Shown piece by piece: positions 51,198 to 59,398 of a DNA stretch of 64,000 nucleotides; position 1 is the first letter of the stretch, and each line of letters starts with the position of its first letter. Origin of the DNA: Bradyrhizobium erythrophlei (lineage in GTDB: Bacteria; Pseudomonadota; Alphaproteobacteria; Rhizobiales; Xanthobacteraceae); the NCBI GenBank assembly GCA_900129675.1, contig FSRD01000001.1, forward strand, positions 6,809,501 through 6,873,500, read 5' to 3'. A model generated the notes under the pieces. That model was given only the letters and a program-made list of their open reading frames with translations. It had not been told where the DNA came from and searched no databases. The position numbers and the translations under genes were made by a program.

Positions 51198-52424
51198 ATG
51201 ACGAGCGTTGCGACTGAATCAAAGGCGTCAACCGGAAACACGCTGATCGCGCTGCTCTACGCCGCGCGGGGCCTGCGCGGATTCGGCGACGGCTTTGCCA
51301 TCATCATCCTGCCCGCCTACATGACGGCGCTGGGGTATGACGCGGTTGCCGTTGGCCTGGTGGCGACCGCCTCGCTGCTGGGAACGGCGCTGCTGACCCT
51401 GATCGTCGGCTGGATCGCGCCGCACCGCGACTTGCGCGCGCTGATGATCTTCGGCGCGGGTTTGATGGCGGCAACCGGCCTTGCCTTTCCCAATGTCGAG
51501 GACTTCGTCCTGATCGCGCTGGTCGCCTTTATCGGCACCATCAACCCGTCCGGCGGCGATCTCGGCGTTCTGGTTCCGCTGGAGCACGCGGTGCTGGCGC
51601 ACAGCGCAACCGACGAGCGGCGTACGCATGTCTTTGCGCGCTACAGCCTGATCGGCGCGCTCTGCACGGCGGCAGGCTCGCTGGCTGCGTCCTTGCCCGA
51701 TTTCCTGGTCTCAGCTGGAAGCACGAGGCTCGGCGCGTTTCACCTGATGTTCTACGCCTACGCCGCGCTCGGCGTTCTCAGCGCGGTGCTTTATCGTCGG
51801 GTTCCGCACGCGCCGGCCGAAGAGAAACCGCCGCAGGCGCCGCTCGGACCATCGCGCAGCACGGTCTACAAGCTCGCCGCGCTGTTTTCCATCGACGCCT
51901 TCGCCGGTGGCTTCGTCGCGCAATCCTTGCTGGTGCTCTGGCTGTTTGAACGATTTGATCTGTCGTTGTCGGCGGCGGGAGTGTTTTTCTTCTGGTCGAG
52001 CACGCTCAGCGCGTTTTCCTATCCGGTCGCAGCCTGGATCGCCAGGCGCGTCGGCCTCGTCAACACCATGGTGTTCACGCACATCCCCTCCAGCCTGTTC
52101 CTGATCCTGGCGGCGTTTTCGCCCAACCTGTACATCGCACTCGGATTGCTGCTGCTGCGCTCGGCGCTGTCGCAAATGGACGTGCCGACCCGCACCTCCT
52201 ACGTCATGGCCGTGGTGACGCCGGCGGAACGGCCGGCCGCCGCCAGCGTCACCGCCGTACCGCGCAGCCTGGCCTCGGCGATCAGCCCGGCGATCTCGGG
52301 CGCGCTGCTGATGACGGCATTTTCCGGCCTGCCGCTGGTGGTCTGCGGCACGCTGAAAATCTTCTACGACCTCGCATTGTTGTTTTCGTTCCGGCACATC
52401 AAGCCTCCGGAGGAGGAGACCTGA
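51198..52424 (+). CDS. MFS transporter in the chromate region
   Basis: 408 residues with about twelve helices. Typical MFS features: YAARGLRGFGDGFAIIILPA at TM1 and a cytoplasmic loop of about 25 charged residues between the halves (around HAPAEEKPPQAPLG). MFS permeases accompany chrA and chrB in several rhizobial clusters, so it may export an oxyanion or a stress product. It starts 41 bases after the LamG-like gene. Confidence 0.85.
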   Translation: MTSVATESKASTGNTLIALLYAARGLRGFGDGFAIIILPAYMTALGYDAVAVGLVATASLLGTALLTLIVGWIAPHRDLRALMIFGAGLMAATGLAFPNVEDFVLIALVAFIGTINPSGGDLGVLVPLEHAVLAHSATDERRTHVFARYSLIGALCTAAGSLAASLPDFLVSAGSTRLGAFHLMFYAYAALGVLSAVLYRRVPHAPAEEKPPQAPLGPSRSTVYKLAALFSIDAFAGGFVAQSLLVLWLFERFDLSLSAAGVFFFWSSTLSAFSYPVAAWIARRVGLVNTMVFTHIPSSLFLILAAFSPNLYIALGLLLLRSALSQMDVPTRTSYVMAVVTPAERPAAASVTAVPRSLASAISPAISGALLMTAFSGLPLVVCGTLKIFYDLALLFSFRHIKPPEEET

Positions 52425-52439
52425 CGGTTCGAGCGAACA

Positions 52440-53330
52440 TCAGCGTTGCGTAACCGCGGTCTTGTCGAGGGCCGCGCGGACCCCGTGCGCCAGTTTCAGG
52501 GCGTCGTCATCAGCCCAAAAATGGATGAAGAACATCCGCGGGTTTTCGTCGAGCATGTGGCTGTGGATCGCGGTCACTTCGATATCGCCGGCGCGCAGCG
52601 CCCGGATCAGCGGATTGACCTCATTTCCCGTCACCAGGAAGTCGCCGGTGATCGCGGCTTTGCCGTTACCGGTCGGCTGAAAGTTGATGGCGTTGGCGCC
52701 GCCAAGCGCGGCGTTGACCTGCATGGCGCCTTCAGTAGCCGGCTCGCGCCGGGGAATGCCGAACTGGTAGACGCCGCCATTGGCCGTTCCCTTGGCACCC
52801 ATGACCTCGTCGATCTTGGCGGTGTCGAGATCGATGGCCGGAGCCGGGCCTGCGGTCGTCGCCGGCGAATCGAACGGCGTCTTGCTTGCGGTTGACAGCG
52901 CCGAACGGATCGACGCCGCCATTTTCTCAGGGTCGCCGTGGCCGGCGACATGCATGTAGAACGTCGCGGGAGCGGCGCGAAGAATGTGATTGTGGATCGC
53001 GGTGATATCCAGCCCGCTTTCCAATAGCTTGGTCATGACGGGCGTAATTTCCGTCTCGAGCAGCACGAGGTCGCCCATCAGCATGGCCTCGCCATGCATC
53101 GGCGCGAACGCCACCCATCCGCCCAGCGCCAATGCCGGCTTGATCGAGACGCCGTCCAGCGTGACGTGCAGGTCGGATCGCGGCAGGCCGTAGCGGTGAA
53201 CTTCGCCGCTGACGGCTGCGGTCTTGCCCAGGGCGGCGTCGACCTTCTTCCAGTCGATGTCGGCGGCGCGGGCGGGCGAGGACAGCAGCAGCGCCACGCC
53301 GAGTGCGAGCGGGGTGAGGGGATATTTCAT
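52440..53330 (-). CDS. Secreted protein with two DUF1259 repeats
   Basis: 296 residues from ATG 53330, preceded by GGAG. The signal peptide TPLALGVALLLSSPARA is followed by two homologous DUF1259 (LppY/LpqO-like) units: about residues 40-155 with ITAIHNHILRAAPATFYMHV, and about 175-285 with VTAIHSHMLDENPRMFFIHF. Each has the same IHxH and P-x-F-x-H pattern, suggesting a metal site per unit. It is preceded by the second leader RNA copy, so it should respond to the same signal as the chromate operon. Confidence 0.85.
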   Translation of the reverse strand: MKYPLTPLALGVALLLSSPARAADIDWKKVDAALGKTAAVSGEVHRYGLPRSDLHVTLDGVSIKPALALGGWVAFAPMHGEAMLMGDLVLLETEITPVMTKLLESGLDITAIHNHILRAAPATFYMHVAGHGDPEKMAASIRSALSTASKTPFDSPATTAGPAPAIDLDTAKIDEVMGAKGTANGGVYQFGIPRREPATEGAMQVNAALGGANAINFQPTGNGKAAITGDFLVTGNEVNPLIRALRAGDIEVTAIHSHMLDENPRMFFIHFWADDDALKLAHGVRAALDKTAVTQR

Positions 53331-53469
53331 GATTTTTCTCCTTCTTTGCGCCCCAGATATTCGGCCGCGCACAGCGGGAATCCGGCGATGCATGATGCTG
53401 CGCGGCCGAGTCTTGACTGAATGCTGGATGAGATGGATCCGGACATGCGCGTGCGCCCCTCGCTCAAGC

Positions 53470-53521
53470 GGGACGCGATACTTGGGCATGTCGCCTCATG
53501 GGGGGATCGCTGACCCCCATG
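53470..53521 (-). promoter_or_regulatory. Conserved leader RNA with pseudoknot, copy 2 (chrB-type motif)
   Basis: On the minus strand, AUGGGGG pairs with CCCCCAU (7 bp), the loop GCGAU pairs with the downstream AUCGC, and GGC-GACAU-GCC forms the inner hairpin. The 3' end GUCCC is identical to copy 1. Where copy 1 has A-U in the first stem, this copy has G-C, and the 5' extension differs, so pairing is kept while sequence changes. It lies about 140 bases before the DUF1259 start. Confidence 0.7.
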
Positions 53522-53636
53522 CCGACATTACAATCGCACCGCCGCGGACTGTCAACGCGGCCGCCGCTTTGGCGTTGCACGGAAATGAAACTTTCCGCGC
53601 GACAATCCAGGTTGGAACCTGCCCGCACGAGCACGC

Positions 53637-54368
53637 CTAGATCATCAGGACCGCTCCGGAGAGCAGAAGCAGCGCCAGCACCACTTTCCGGAAGCTGGCC
53701 TCGTCGAGACGGCCGAATAGTTTGAGGCCGAGCCAGGTGCCGGCGAACAACGCCGGCAGCCCGATCAGGAACAGTTTGATGATATCCGGCGTGATCGCGC
53801 CCTTGGCGCCGATCCACAGCGCGCTCATCAGGAAGATCGCCACCGCAACCGGCTGAAACACCGTGCGCTGCACGTCCTTGGGCCAGCCGCGCAGGCCGCA
53901 CCAGATGGTGACGAGGATTCCGGCCAGCCCGGTGACACCGCCGAGCACGCCGTTGAGGAAGCCGATGCCGGCATCGGCCGCCGCGCCGCCTGCGGTGACC
54001 GGTTTGATCGGCGGACGAAATAATGCGTAGAGGCTGTACAGCACCAGAAAGACCCCGACGCCGATGCGCACATGCGCCGGGTTGGCCCAGGTCAGAATGC
54101 TGACGCCGACGGGAACGCCGAGGGCTGCGCCCAACACGAACGGCCAGAGTTTTTTCCAGTCCAGCGCCCCGCGCAGCTTCCAGACCGAGTAGCCCTGCAC
54201 GATCAGGCCGAAGGCGATGATCAGCGTGGCGGTCTGCAGGGGCGTCAGGATGTAGAGCCAGATCGACGCGGCGACGAGGCCGAAGGCAAAGCCGGAGAGG
54301 CCCGCAACCAGCGCACCAGCGAATGTGGCCAGCAGGAAAAGCGGAATCTCGAGGGGAAATCCATCCAT
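53637..54368 (-). CDS. TauE/SafE family membrane permease
   Basis: 243 residues with about eight helices. GALVAGLSGFAFGLVAASIW and FLNGVLGGVTGLAGILVTIW are the two repeated SafE-type motifs. The family exports sulfite, sulfoacetate or related anions. It lies upstream of the second leader RNA, on the same strand. It may move an anion linked to sulfur or chromate metabolism; the substrate is unknown. Confidence 0.88.
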   Translation of the reverse strand: MDGFPLEIPLFLLATFAGALVAGLSGFAFGLVAASIWLYILTPLQTATLIIAFGLIVQGYSVWKLRGALDWKKLWPFVLGAALGVPVGVSILTWANPAHVRIGVGVFLVLYSLYALFRPPIKPVTAGGAAADAGIGFLNGVLGGVTGLAGILVTIWCGLRGWPKDVQRTVFQPVAVAIFLMSALWIGAKGAITPDIIKLFLIGLPALFAGTWLGLKLFGRLDEASFRKVVLALLLLSGAVLMI

Positions 54369-54543
54369 GTGCTCGCTCCAAACAAAAGCGAGCAGCGCTT
54401 GAATGGGATCGCCATTTCACGGGGAGGCTGCGACGTCCCCGCTGCAGGCTATGCCCGAGAGGGCGGTGCGCGCAAGATATTTGCAAAAGCGTTGACGCGA
54501 TCTTCCGGCGATGAATTAGGGTGGGCCCAACAGGGGGATCGCC

Positions 54544-54993
54544 ATGCACACATTCGCCGCCACCGGCGCAGGTTTTCTGCTGGCCGTATTGTGGTTCGAT
54601 CTGATGTTCGACGTGCAGACGCGCAAAGCGTCGAGCGGGGTGCTGCCGCCGGAAGTGCTGACGTCGATTTCGGCCTATTACCGCCGCGTCACCACCGAGG
54701 CCTATCCGATGAACCGCTTGATCGCGCTGGTCATGCTGCTGACACTTGCCGCCATTTGTGCGGAAATCGTGCAGGGCGAATACCAGTGGTGGATCGGCTG
54801 GGGCTCGCTGCTCCTGGCCGGCAGCGGTTTCGTGCCTACGATGATACGGACCGTTCCGAACGCGCGCAGGCTTGGAAGCGCGCAAGATTCGGCGGAAGAG
54901 CAGTCGCGGCTGGCGCGCGGGGTTTGCCGCGATCACATGTTCAGTTTCGCACGGATGAGTGCGGTGCTGATCCTGCAGTTGACTGCGCGATAG
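54544..54993 (+). CDS. Hypothetical membrane protein
   Basis: 149 residues with hydrophobic segments near 5-19 (FAATGAGFLLAVLWF), 58-74 (LIALVMLLTLAAICAEI) and 83-97 (WIGWGSLLLAGSGFV). YYRRVTTEAYPMNRL between the first two looks cytoplasmic. No family is recognised with confidence. An EamA permease gene follows 26 bases downstream. Confidence 0.65.
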   Translation: MHTFAATGAGFLLAVLWFDLMFDVQTRKASSGVLPPEVLTSISAYYRRVTTEAYPMNRLIALVMLLTLAAICAEIVQGEYQWWIGWGSLLLAGSGFVPTMIRTVPNARRLGSAQDSAEEQSRLARGVCRDHMFSFARMSAVLILQLTAR

Positions 54994-55019
54994 GACAGCG
55001 GCGCGATCGGGAGACGCGT

Positions 55020-55892
55020 GTGGGCGAATGGGTAGGCGTTGCGATCGCGCTGGTCTCGAGCAGCCTCGGCGGCACCGCGGCGGCGATCACGCGCTATCTC
55101 GCAGGGAATACCGACCCGATCACGCTCGCCATTCTCAGATGGGGAATAGGCTTTCTGTGCGTGCTGCCGGCGGCGGTCCTGCTCAAGGTGAAGTGGCCGC
55201 AGCGCCGGGATTGGCCGTCGGTCGCAGCTCTCGGCTTTTGCTTCTTCGGCGTCTTCTTCGTTCTCTACAACATCGCGATATCGTACACGACCGCGGCCCG
55301 CGCCAGTTTGGCGCTGGCGACGCTGCCGCTGCACACCATGGTGGTCGGCGCCTTGCTCGGGATCGAACCGCTGACGGTGCGAAAATTGCTCGGCGTCGGC
55401 ATCGCCGTGCTCGGCGTCATCGCAGCGCTCGCATCGGGACTTTCCACCGCGCCGCCGGGGGCGTGGCGTGGCGAATTGATCATGACCGGCGCCGTGCTGT
55501 GCATGGCCTTCTACAATGTCTGGTCCCGGCCGTTCATGCAGCGCTCCAGCGCGCTCGGCTTCCTCACCGTCGGGATGGGGACGGGCGCTGCGGCGTTGAT
55601 CATGGTCGGCTCCGTGACCGGCAGCGTCGCGGCGCTGAGCCATTTCACGCCGCCGCCATGGATCGCCGGCCTCTATCTCGGCATCGCCGGCGGCGCGCTG
55701 GCGTTCATCCTCTGGGTCAAGGCGCTGGAGCGGGCGACGCCGACGCGCATCGCCAACACCATGACCGTCAATCCGGTCGCGGCGGCGCTGCTCGCGACCC
55801 AACTGGTCGGCGAGCCGATCACGCCCAATCTCGTGCTTGGATTGGTCGCGGTGTTCGCCGGTATATGGATCGCGACGTCAAAGATCAAATAA
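55020..55892 (+). CDS. EamA/DMT family permease
   Basis: 290 residues from GTG 55020, preceded by CGGGAG. Two EamA repeats are present: AIALVSSSLGGTAAAITRYL with ILRWGIGFLCVLPAAVLL, and AVLCMAFYNVWSRPFMQRSS with TVNPVAAALLATQLVGEPIT. Ten helices are expected. It exports small metabolites or drugs; the substrate is unknown. The frame is open far upstream, but those residues are antisense to other genes and were not used. Confidence 0.88.
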   Translation: MGEWVGVAIALVSSSLGGTAAAITRYLAGNTDPITLAILRWGIGFLCVLPAAVLLKVKWPQRRDWPSVAALGFCFFGVFFVLYNIAISYTTAARASLALATLPLHTMVVGALLGIEPLTVRKLLGVGIAVLGVIAALASGLSTAPPGAWRGELIMTGAVLCMAFYNVWSRPFMQRSSALGFLTVGMGTGAAALIMVGSVTGSVAALSHFTPPPWIAGLYLGIAGGALAFILWVKALERATPTRIANTMTVNPVAAALLATQLVGEPITPNLVLGLVAVFAGIWIATSKIK

Positions 55893-55974
55893 GCGTAACC
55901 GGCGACGAATGACGGCGGCAATGAAGTAGTATCTCGCCATCGGCCTGTTCGGGTCCGTCGATGGGAGCAATCAA

Positions 55975-56811
55975 TTGGAACGAATAAGAATAATAAGCCT
56001 TGCCGTGCTGCTGCTGTCAGCTGCGCTGACCGCCGGTTCCGGCCATGCGCAGCCGGGCAAATCCGGCGTTGAGAAACTCTACGTTCTCAATTGCGGCGAG
56101 GGGGTCGCCGGCGACATTTCGCGCTGGTCGCCGGGGATCAACGAAGGCAAGTCGATGGACTTCGTCGACACCTGCTACCTGATCAAGCACGCGCAAGGCT
56201 GGTTTCTGTGGGACACGGGGATTTCCGACGCGGTCGCGGCGATGCCGAACGGCCTGGCGCCGGCCGATCCCAAGGCGGTGTTCTGGCGCCGGCCCAAGAC
56301 GCTTGCTTCGCAACTCGATCAGCTCGGGGTGAAGCCATCGGACATCAAGGCGATGGCGGTCTCCCACACCCATCCCGACCATATCGGCAATGTCGAGATG
56401 TTTCCCACCACCATGCTGTATGTGCAGAAGGCCGAATATGACTGGCCCGGCGCCAACAACGCGCCCCGATTCAAGCCCGAGCATCCCGTCACAAAGCTGG
56501 AAGGCGACCGTGACGTGTTCGGCGATGGCAGCGTGACCATCCTGTCGACGCCGGGGCATACACCCGGTCATCAATCGCTATTGGTGAGGCTGCCGAAGAC
56601 CGGCGCCATCGTCCTGACCGGCGATGCCGTTCATTTCAAAAGCAATTGGGACAACCGCGGCGTGCCCATGAACAATTTCAGCAAGGACGAGACGCTGGCC
56701 TCGATGCAGAAGATCTCGGACACGCTGACCAGGGAGAAGGCGCAGCTCTGGATCAACCACGACAAGGCCCAGCGCGACGGCATGAAGATGTCGCCGGAGT
56801 TTTACGACTAG
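55975..56811 (+). CDS. Secreted metallo-beta-lactamase-fold hydrolase, lactonase-like
   Basis: 278 residues from TTG 55975, with GGGAGC upstream. The signal peptide IISLAVLLLSAALTAGSGHA precedes an MBL fold with the metal motif SHTHPDHIGN, GHTPGHQS and GDAVHF, and the family start DTCYLIKHAQGWFLWDTG. The pattern matches the AHL-lactonase (AiiA/AttM) branch, so it may cleave acyl-homoserine lactones in the periplasm. Other lactone or phosphate esters are possible. Confidence 0.85.
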   Translation: MERIRIISLAVLLLSAALTAGSGHAQPGKSGVEKLYVLNCGEGVAGDISRWSPGINEGKSMDFVDTCYLIKHAQGWFLWDTGISDAVAAMPNGLAPADPKAVFWRRPKTLASQLDQLGVKPSDIKAMAVSHTHPDHIGNVEMFPTTMLYVQKAEYDWPGANNAPRFKPEHPVTKLEGDRDVFGDGSVTILSTPGHTPGHQSLLVRLPKTGAIVLTGDAVHFKSNWDNRGVPMNNFSKDETLASMQKISDTLTREKAQLWINHDKAQRDGMKMSPEFYD

Positions 56812-56818
56812 TCGAACT

Positions 56819-56866
56819 TCACGCCGCGGCGATCACCTCGATCTCGATCATCGGGTAATCGAGGGC
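56819..56866 (-). pseudogene. Remnant of a RidA-like gene (C-terminal fragment)
   Basis: On the minus strand the last codons read ALDYPMIEIEVIAAA then stop, the typical end of RidA/YjgF proteins. Upstream the similarity stops abruptly at a Cys-His-Arg stretch, and no start exists. Only about 16 codons survive, so this is a decayed relic or a recombination scar. Confidence 0.45.
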
Positions 56867-57068
56867 GCAGTGTCGTTTGCCATTCGGGCATCCTCAAGAT
56901 CGTCGTCCCGGCCCATATGCGCAATTGCGCATCAGGAGCCGGGACCCGTAAGCACAGGCCGTGGTTTTGGGCACGCTGGGGCGATATCTTAATGTAGCGA
57001 CCCGCGCCTGTGGCTATGGGTCTCTGCTTTCGGTGGGACGACGTTAGAATGGACCGCGCACGTGACGA

Positions 57069-57254
57069 TCAGTTGCGCGGTGCCGACATCGGCGGCGGTC
57101 CGATGTTGATTGCCTTCTTCGGCTTCAGCGTTCCGACATAGAACGACAACCCGGCCACCAAAAACAGGCACGCCAGATAGACCGCATAGGATTGCGGTGG
57201 CGTGATCGCCCATTGCACAAAGCCTTTGGGGGCGGCTGCCGGTTCTTTTTCCAT
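57069..57254 (-). CDS. Small one-helix membrane protein
   Basis: 61 residues: a Pro/Ala-rich N-terminus, one helix (SYAVYLACLFLVAGLSFYVG) and a Pro-rich C-terminus ending PPPMSAPRN. No family is recognised. It lies 45 bases after the start of, and on the same strand as, the MFS gene's 3' side. Confidence 0.6.
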   Translation of the reverse strand: MEKEPAAAPKGFVQWAITPPQSYAVYLACLFLVAGLSFYVGTLKPKKAINIGPPPMSAPRN

Positions 57255-57296
57255 GCCGTCTTGTGCTTCAAACCCAACGCCAAGGGAAGCGCAAAT

Positions 57297-58499
57297 TCAG
57301 CCCGGCGGTTCCGAAGCCGGCGGACCCGCGCGCAGCAGGAACAGCGCCGCGAGCGCCGCCAGACTGAGCGCGGAGGAGACGATCAGGATGCGGCTGCCCA
57401 TGCTGTCGATCAAGAGGCCGAACGCCAGGGGAGCTGCCGCCTGCGCCATCCGCGCCGGCGCGCCGATGATGCCGAGGCGGTAGGCGTAATTGTTGGGGCC
57501 GAAGATGGCGAGCGGCAGCGTCCCGCGTGCAATGGTCAGCACGCCATTGCCGGCGCCGTGGAAGATCGCAAACACGCTGGCCGCGCCGCCGCCCACCAGC
57601 GCCACGATGATCGCGCCGATCGGATGGGTGAGGCAGGCAATCCGGGTCGAGACCAGCGGATGGTAACGGCTGAGCAGGCTGGCCTCGACGATCCGCGCCG
57701 CCACCTGCGCCGGACCGATCAGCGCACCGGCCGCGATCGCCTGCACGGATGTGGCGCCGGCCGCTTCCAAAATGCGCGGGAAATGCGCTGCCATCGCGCC
57801 GGTGACGCTCCATGCCGCGGCAAAGGCGAACGCCAGCAGCGCCATGGTGCGATCGATCGGGATGTGAGGCTTGATGGCGTTCGCTACCGCAGCCTTGGCG
57901 CCGGCGACCGGCGGCAGCATCAGCCAGTTGATCGGCAGCCCGATCAGGATGTGCGCCGCGGCCCACGCAAAGCAGGTGTTGCGCCAGCCGATGCTTTCCA
58001 GGCCCCAGGCGGTCAACGGCCATCCGACGGTGGAGGCAAAGCCCGCGATCAGCGTAATGCCGGTGATGGAGCGGCGCGCAGCATCCCCATAGATGCGCCC
58101 GAGCGCGCCAAAGGCCGCGTCGTAGAGCCCGGCGCCCATGCCTACGCCGAGCAGCAGCCAGGCCATGATCAGCATCGGTATCGAGTAGCTGAAGCCGAGC
58201 AGCGCCAGCCCTGCGGCCAGTGTCAAATTGGAAATCGAGAGCACCGACCTGCCGCCGACCAGGTCGATCTGGCGCCCGATGCGCGGGCCGAGCAGGGCCG
58301 AAATCACCAGCGAGGCGGAGAAGGCGGCAAAGATCCAGTTCGAGGAGACGCCAAGATCGCGCCCGATCGCATCGGCCAGGATGGCGGGCAAATAATAGCT
58401 CGACGCCCAGGCCAGCGTCTGCGTGGTGCCGAGCGCCAGGATGATGGGAAGCTGGCGCTGGCTCATGATGGAAGCATCACTTTCGGATCTTTCGGGCAT
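57297..58499 (-). CDS. MFS transporter divergent from arsR
   Basis: 400 residues (389 if ATG 58466 is used). About twelve helices: LALGTTQTLAWASSYYLPAI at TM1 and LGVGMGAGLYDAAFGALGRI around TM4. It is transcribed away from arsR with only 45 bases between the two starts, so ArsR probably controls it. It may expel an arsenical or a related toxin, but it is not the usual ArsB or Acr3 pump, neither of which is in the window. Confidence 0.85.
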   Translation of the reverse strand: MPERSESDASIMSQRQLPIILALGTTQTLAWASSYYLPAILADAIGRDLGVSSNWIFAAFSASLVISALLGPRIGRQIDLVGGRSVLSISNLTLAAGLALLGFSYSIPMLIMAWLLLGVGMGAGLYDAAFGALGRIYGDAARRSITGITLIAGFASTVGWPLTAWGLESIGWRNTCFAWAAAHILIGLPINWLMLPPVAGAKAAVANAIKPHIPIDRTMALLAFAFAAAWSVTGAMAAHFPRILEAAGATSVQAIAAGALIGPAQVAARIVEASLLSRYHPLVSTRIACLTHPIGAIIVALVGGGAASVFAIFHGAGNGVLTIARGTLPLAIFGPNNYAYRLGIIGAPARMAQAAAPLAFGLLIDSMGSRILIVSSALSLAALAALFLLRAGPPASEPPG

Positions 58500-58507
58500 C
58501 GGCGGGA

Positions 58508-58540
58508 TTGACTGAGAAATAACATTTTTATAATTCTAGA
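58508..58540 (+). promoter_or_regulatory. arsR promoter and probable operator, leaderless
   Basis: TTGACT (58508-58513) and a consensus TATAAT (58529-58534) are spaced by 15 bases. The TSS would fall at about 58541-58542, two or three bases before ATG 58544, so the mRNA would lack a leader. No Shine-Dalgarno sequence exists before that ATG. TCTAGA (58535-58540) in an imperfect dyad (TAATTCTAGATATA) between the -10 box and the start is a plausible ArsR site. Confidence 0.65.
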
Positions 58541-58543
58541 TAT

Positions 58544-58897
58544 ATGGAATCAGAGCAAGCCATTCGTGCGCTCGCGGCACTGGCCCAATCCACGCGGCTC
58601 AGCGTGTTCCGGCTGTTGGTGAAGCACGAACCCAACGGCCTCGCGGCGGGGGAGATCGCGCGGGCGATTGCGGTCCCGCAAAACACCATGTCGGCGCATC
58701 TCGCCATCCTTGCGCGCGCTGGCCTCGTGGTGAGCGAGCGGAAGAGCCGCTCGATCATCTACCGGGCGGATTTGGCAGCGTTTCAAAACCTGACTTCATT
58801 CATGGTTGAAGATTGTTGCGGCGGACACGCAGAGCAATGCGCGCCGAGTGCCGCGTGCAAGCCGGTGCGCGGCAGGCGCGCAAAAATTACGGCCTGA
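58544..58897 (+). CDS. arsR: ArsR-family arsenite-responsive repressor
   Basis: 117 residues. The winged HTH runs through GLAAGEIARAIAVPQNTMSA and HLAILARAGLVVSERKSRSI. The Cys residues at 91, 92, 99 and 105 near the C-terminus (EDCCGGHAEQC) match the As(III) site of the Acidithiobacillus-type ArsR, not the alpha-3 ELCVCDL site. It heads the operon and should repress it and the divergent MFS gene until arsenite binds. Confidence 0.93.
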   Translation: MESEQAIRALAALAQSTRLSVFRLLVKHEPNGLAAGEIARAIAVPQNTMSAHLAILARAGLVVSERKSRSIIYRADLAAFQNLTSFMVEDCCGGHAEQCAPSAACKPVRGRRAKITA

Positions 58898-58909
58898 GGG
58901 AGAAACATC

Positions 58910-59389
58910 ATGAAACGCCTTCACATTCACGTGGCAGTCGAGAATCTTCCGCAATCGATCGGCTTCTATTCGGCACTGTTCGCCGCGCAACCGGCCGTGG
59001 TCAAGACCGATTACGCCAAGTGGATGCTCGACGATCCCCGGGTGAACTTTGCAATTTCGACGCGGGGCCGCGAGGCGGGCCTCGATCATCTCGGCATTCA
59101 GGTCGAGAACGCCGATGAATTGCAGGAGGTGTATGCACGGCTGCGTCAGGCCGGCGGCAACGTCGTCGAACAAGGTCAAACCGCATGCTGCTACGCCAAA
59201 TCGGAAAAGGCGTGGATCGACGATCCTGCGGGCATTTCGTGGGAAACCTTTCTCACCACGGGCGAGAGCACGACCTATGGCGATGGCACGGGCGAGCGCG
59301 CGGCCCGCGTGGCGCACGAAAGGCAAGGCGGCTGCTGCGTTCCGCAAGCCGCGCCCGTGGCCGAAACTCCGAAGTGTTGCACGTCTTAG
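58910..59389 (+). CDS. arsI: ArsI-type C-As lyase (VOC superfamily)
   Basis: 159 residues. His5 or His7, His60 and Glu112 would be the Fe(II) ligands (RLHIHVAV, GLDHLG, SWETFL), and the vicinal pair Cys93-Cys94 (TACCYAKSEK) binds the trivalent organoarsenical, as known for ArsI. Extra CC pairs occur in the C-terminal tail (GGCCVPQ, PKCCTS). It cleaves methylarsenite to arsenite and also roxarsone-type arsenicals. It begins 12 bases after arsR. Confidence 0.9.
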   Translation: MKRLHIHVAVENLPQSIGFYSALFAAQPAVVKTDYAKWMLDDPRVNFAISTRGREAGLDHLGIQVENADELQEVYARLRQAGGNVVEQGQTACCYAKSEKAWIDDPAGISWETFLTTGESTTYGDGTGERAARVAHERQGGCCVPQAAPVAETPKCCTS

Positions 59390-59398
59390 GAGGTGCCC

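Noticed and set aside
53331..53489. Longer start for the DUF1259 protein
   Set aside because: It would begin inside the leader RNA and place non-signal residues before a perfect signal peptide.
54072..55019. Upstream extension of the EamA frame
   Set aside because: Open frame only; it runs antisense to the TauE gene and then out of frame with the gene at 54544. GTG 55020 has a ribosome-binding site.
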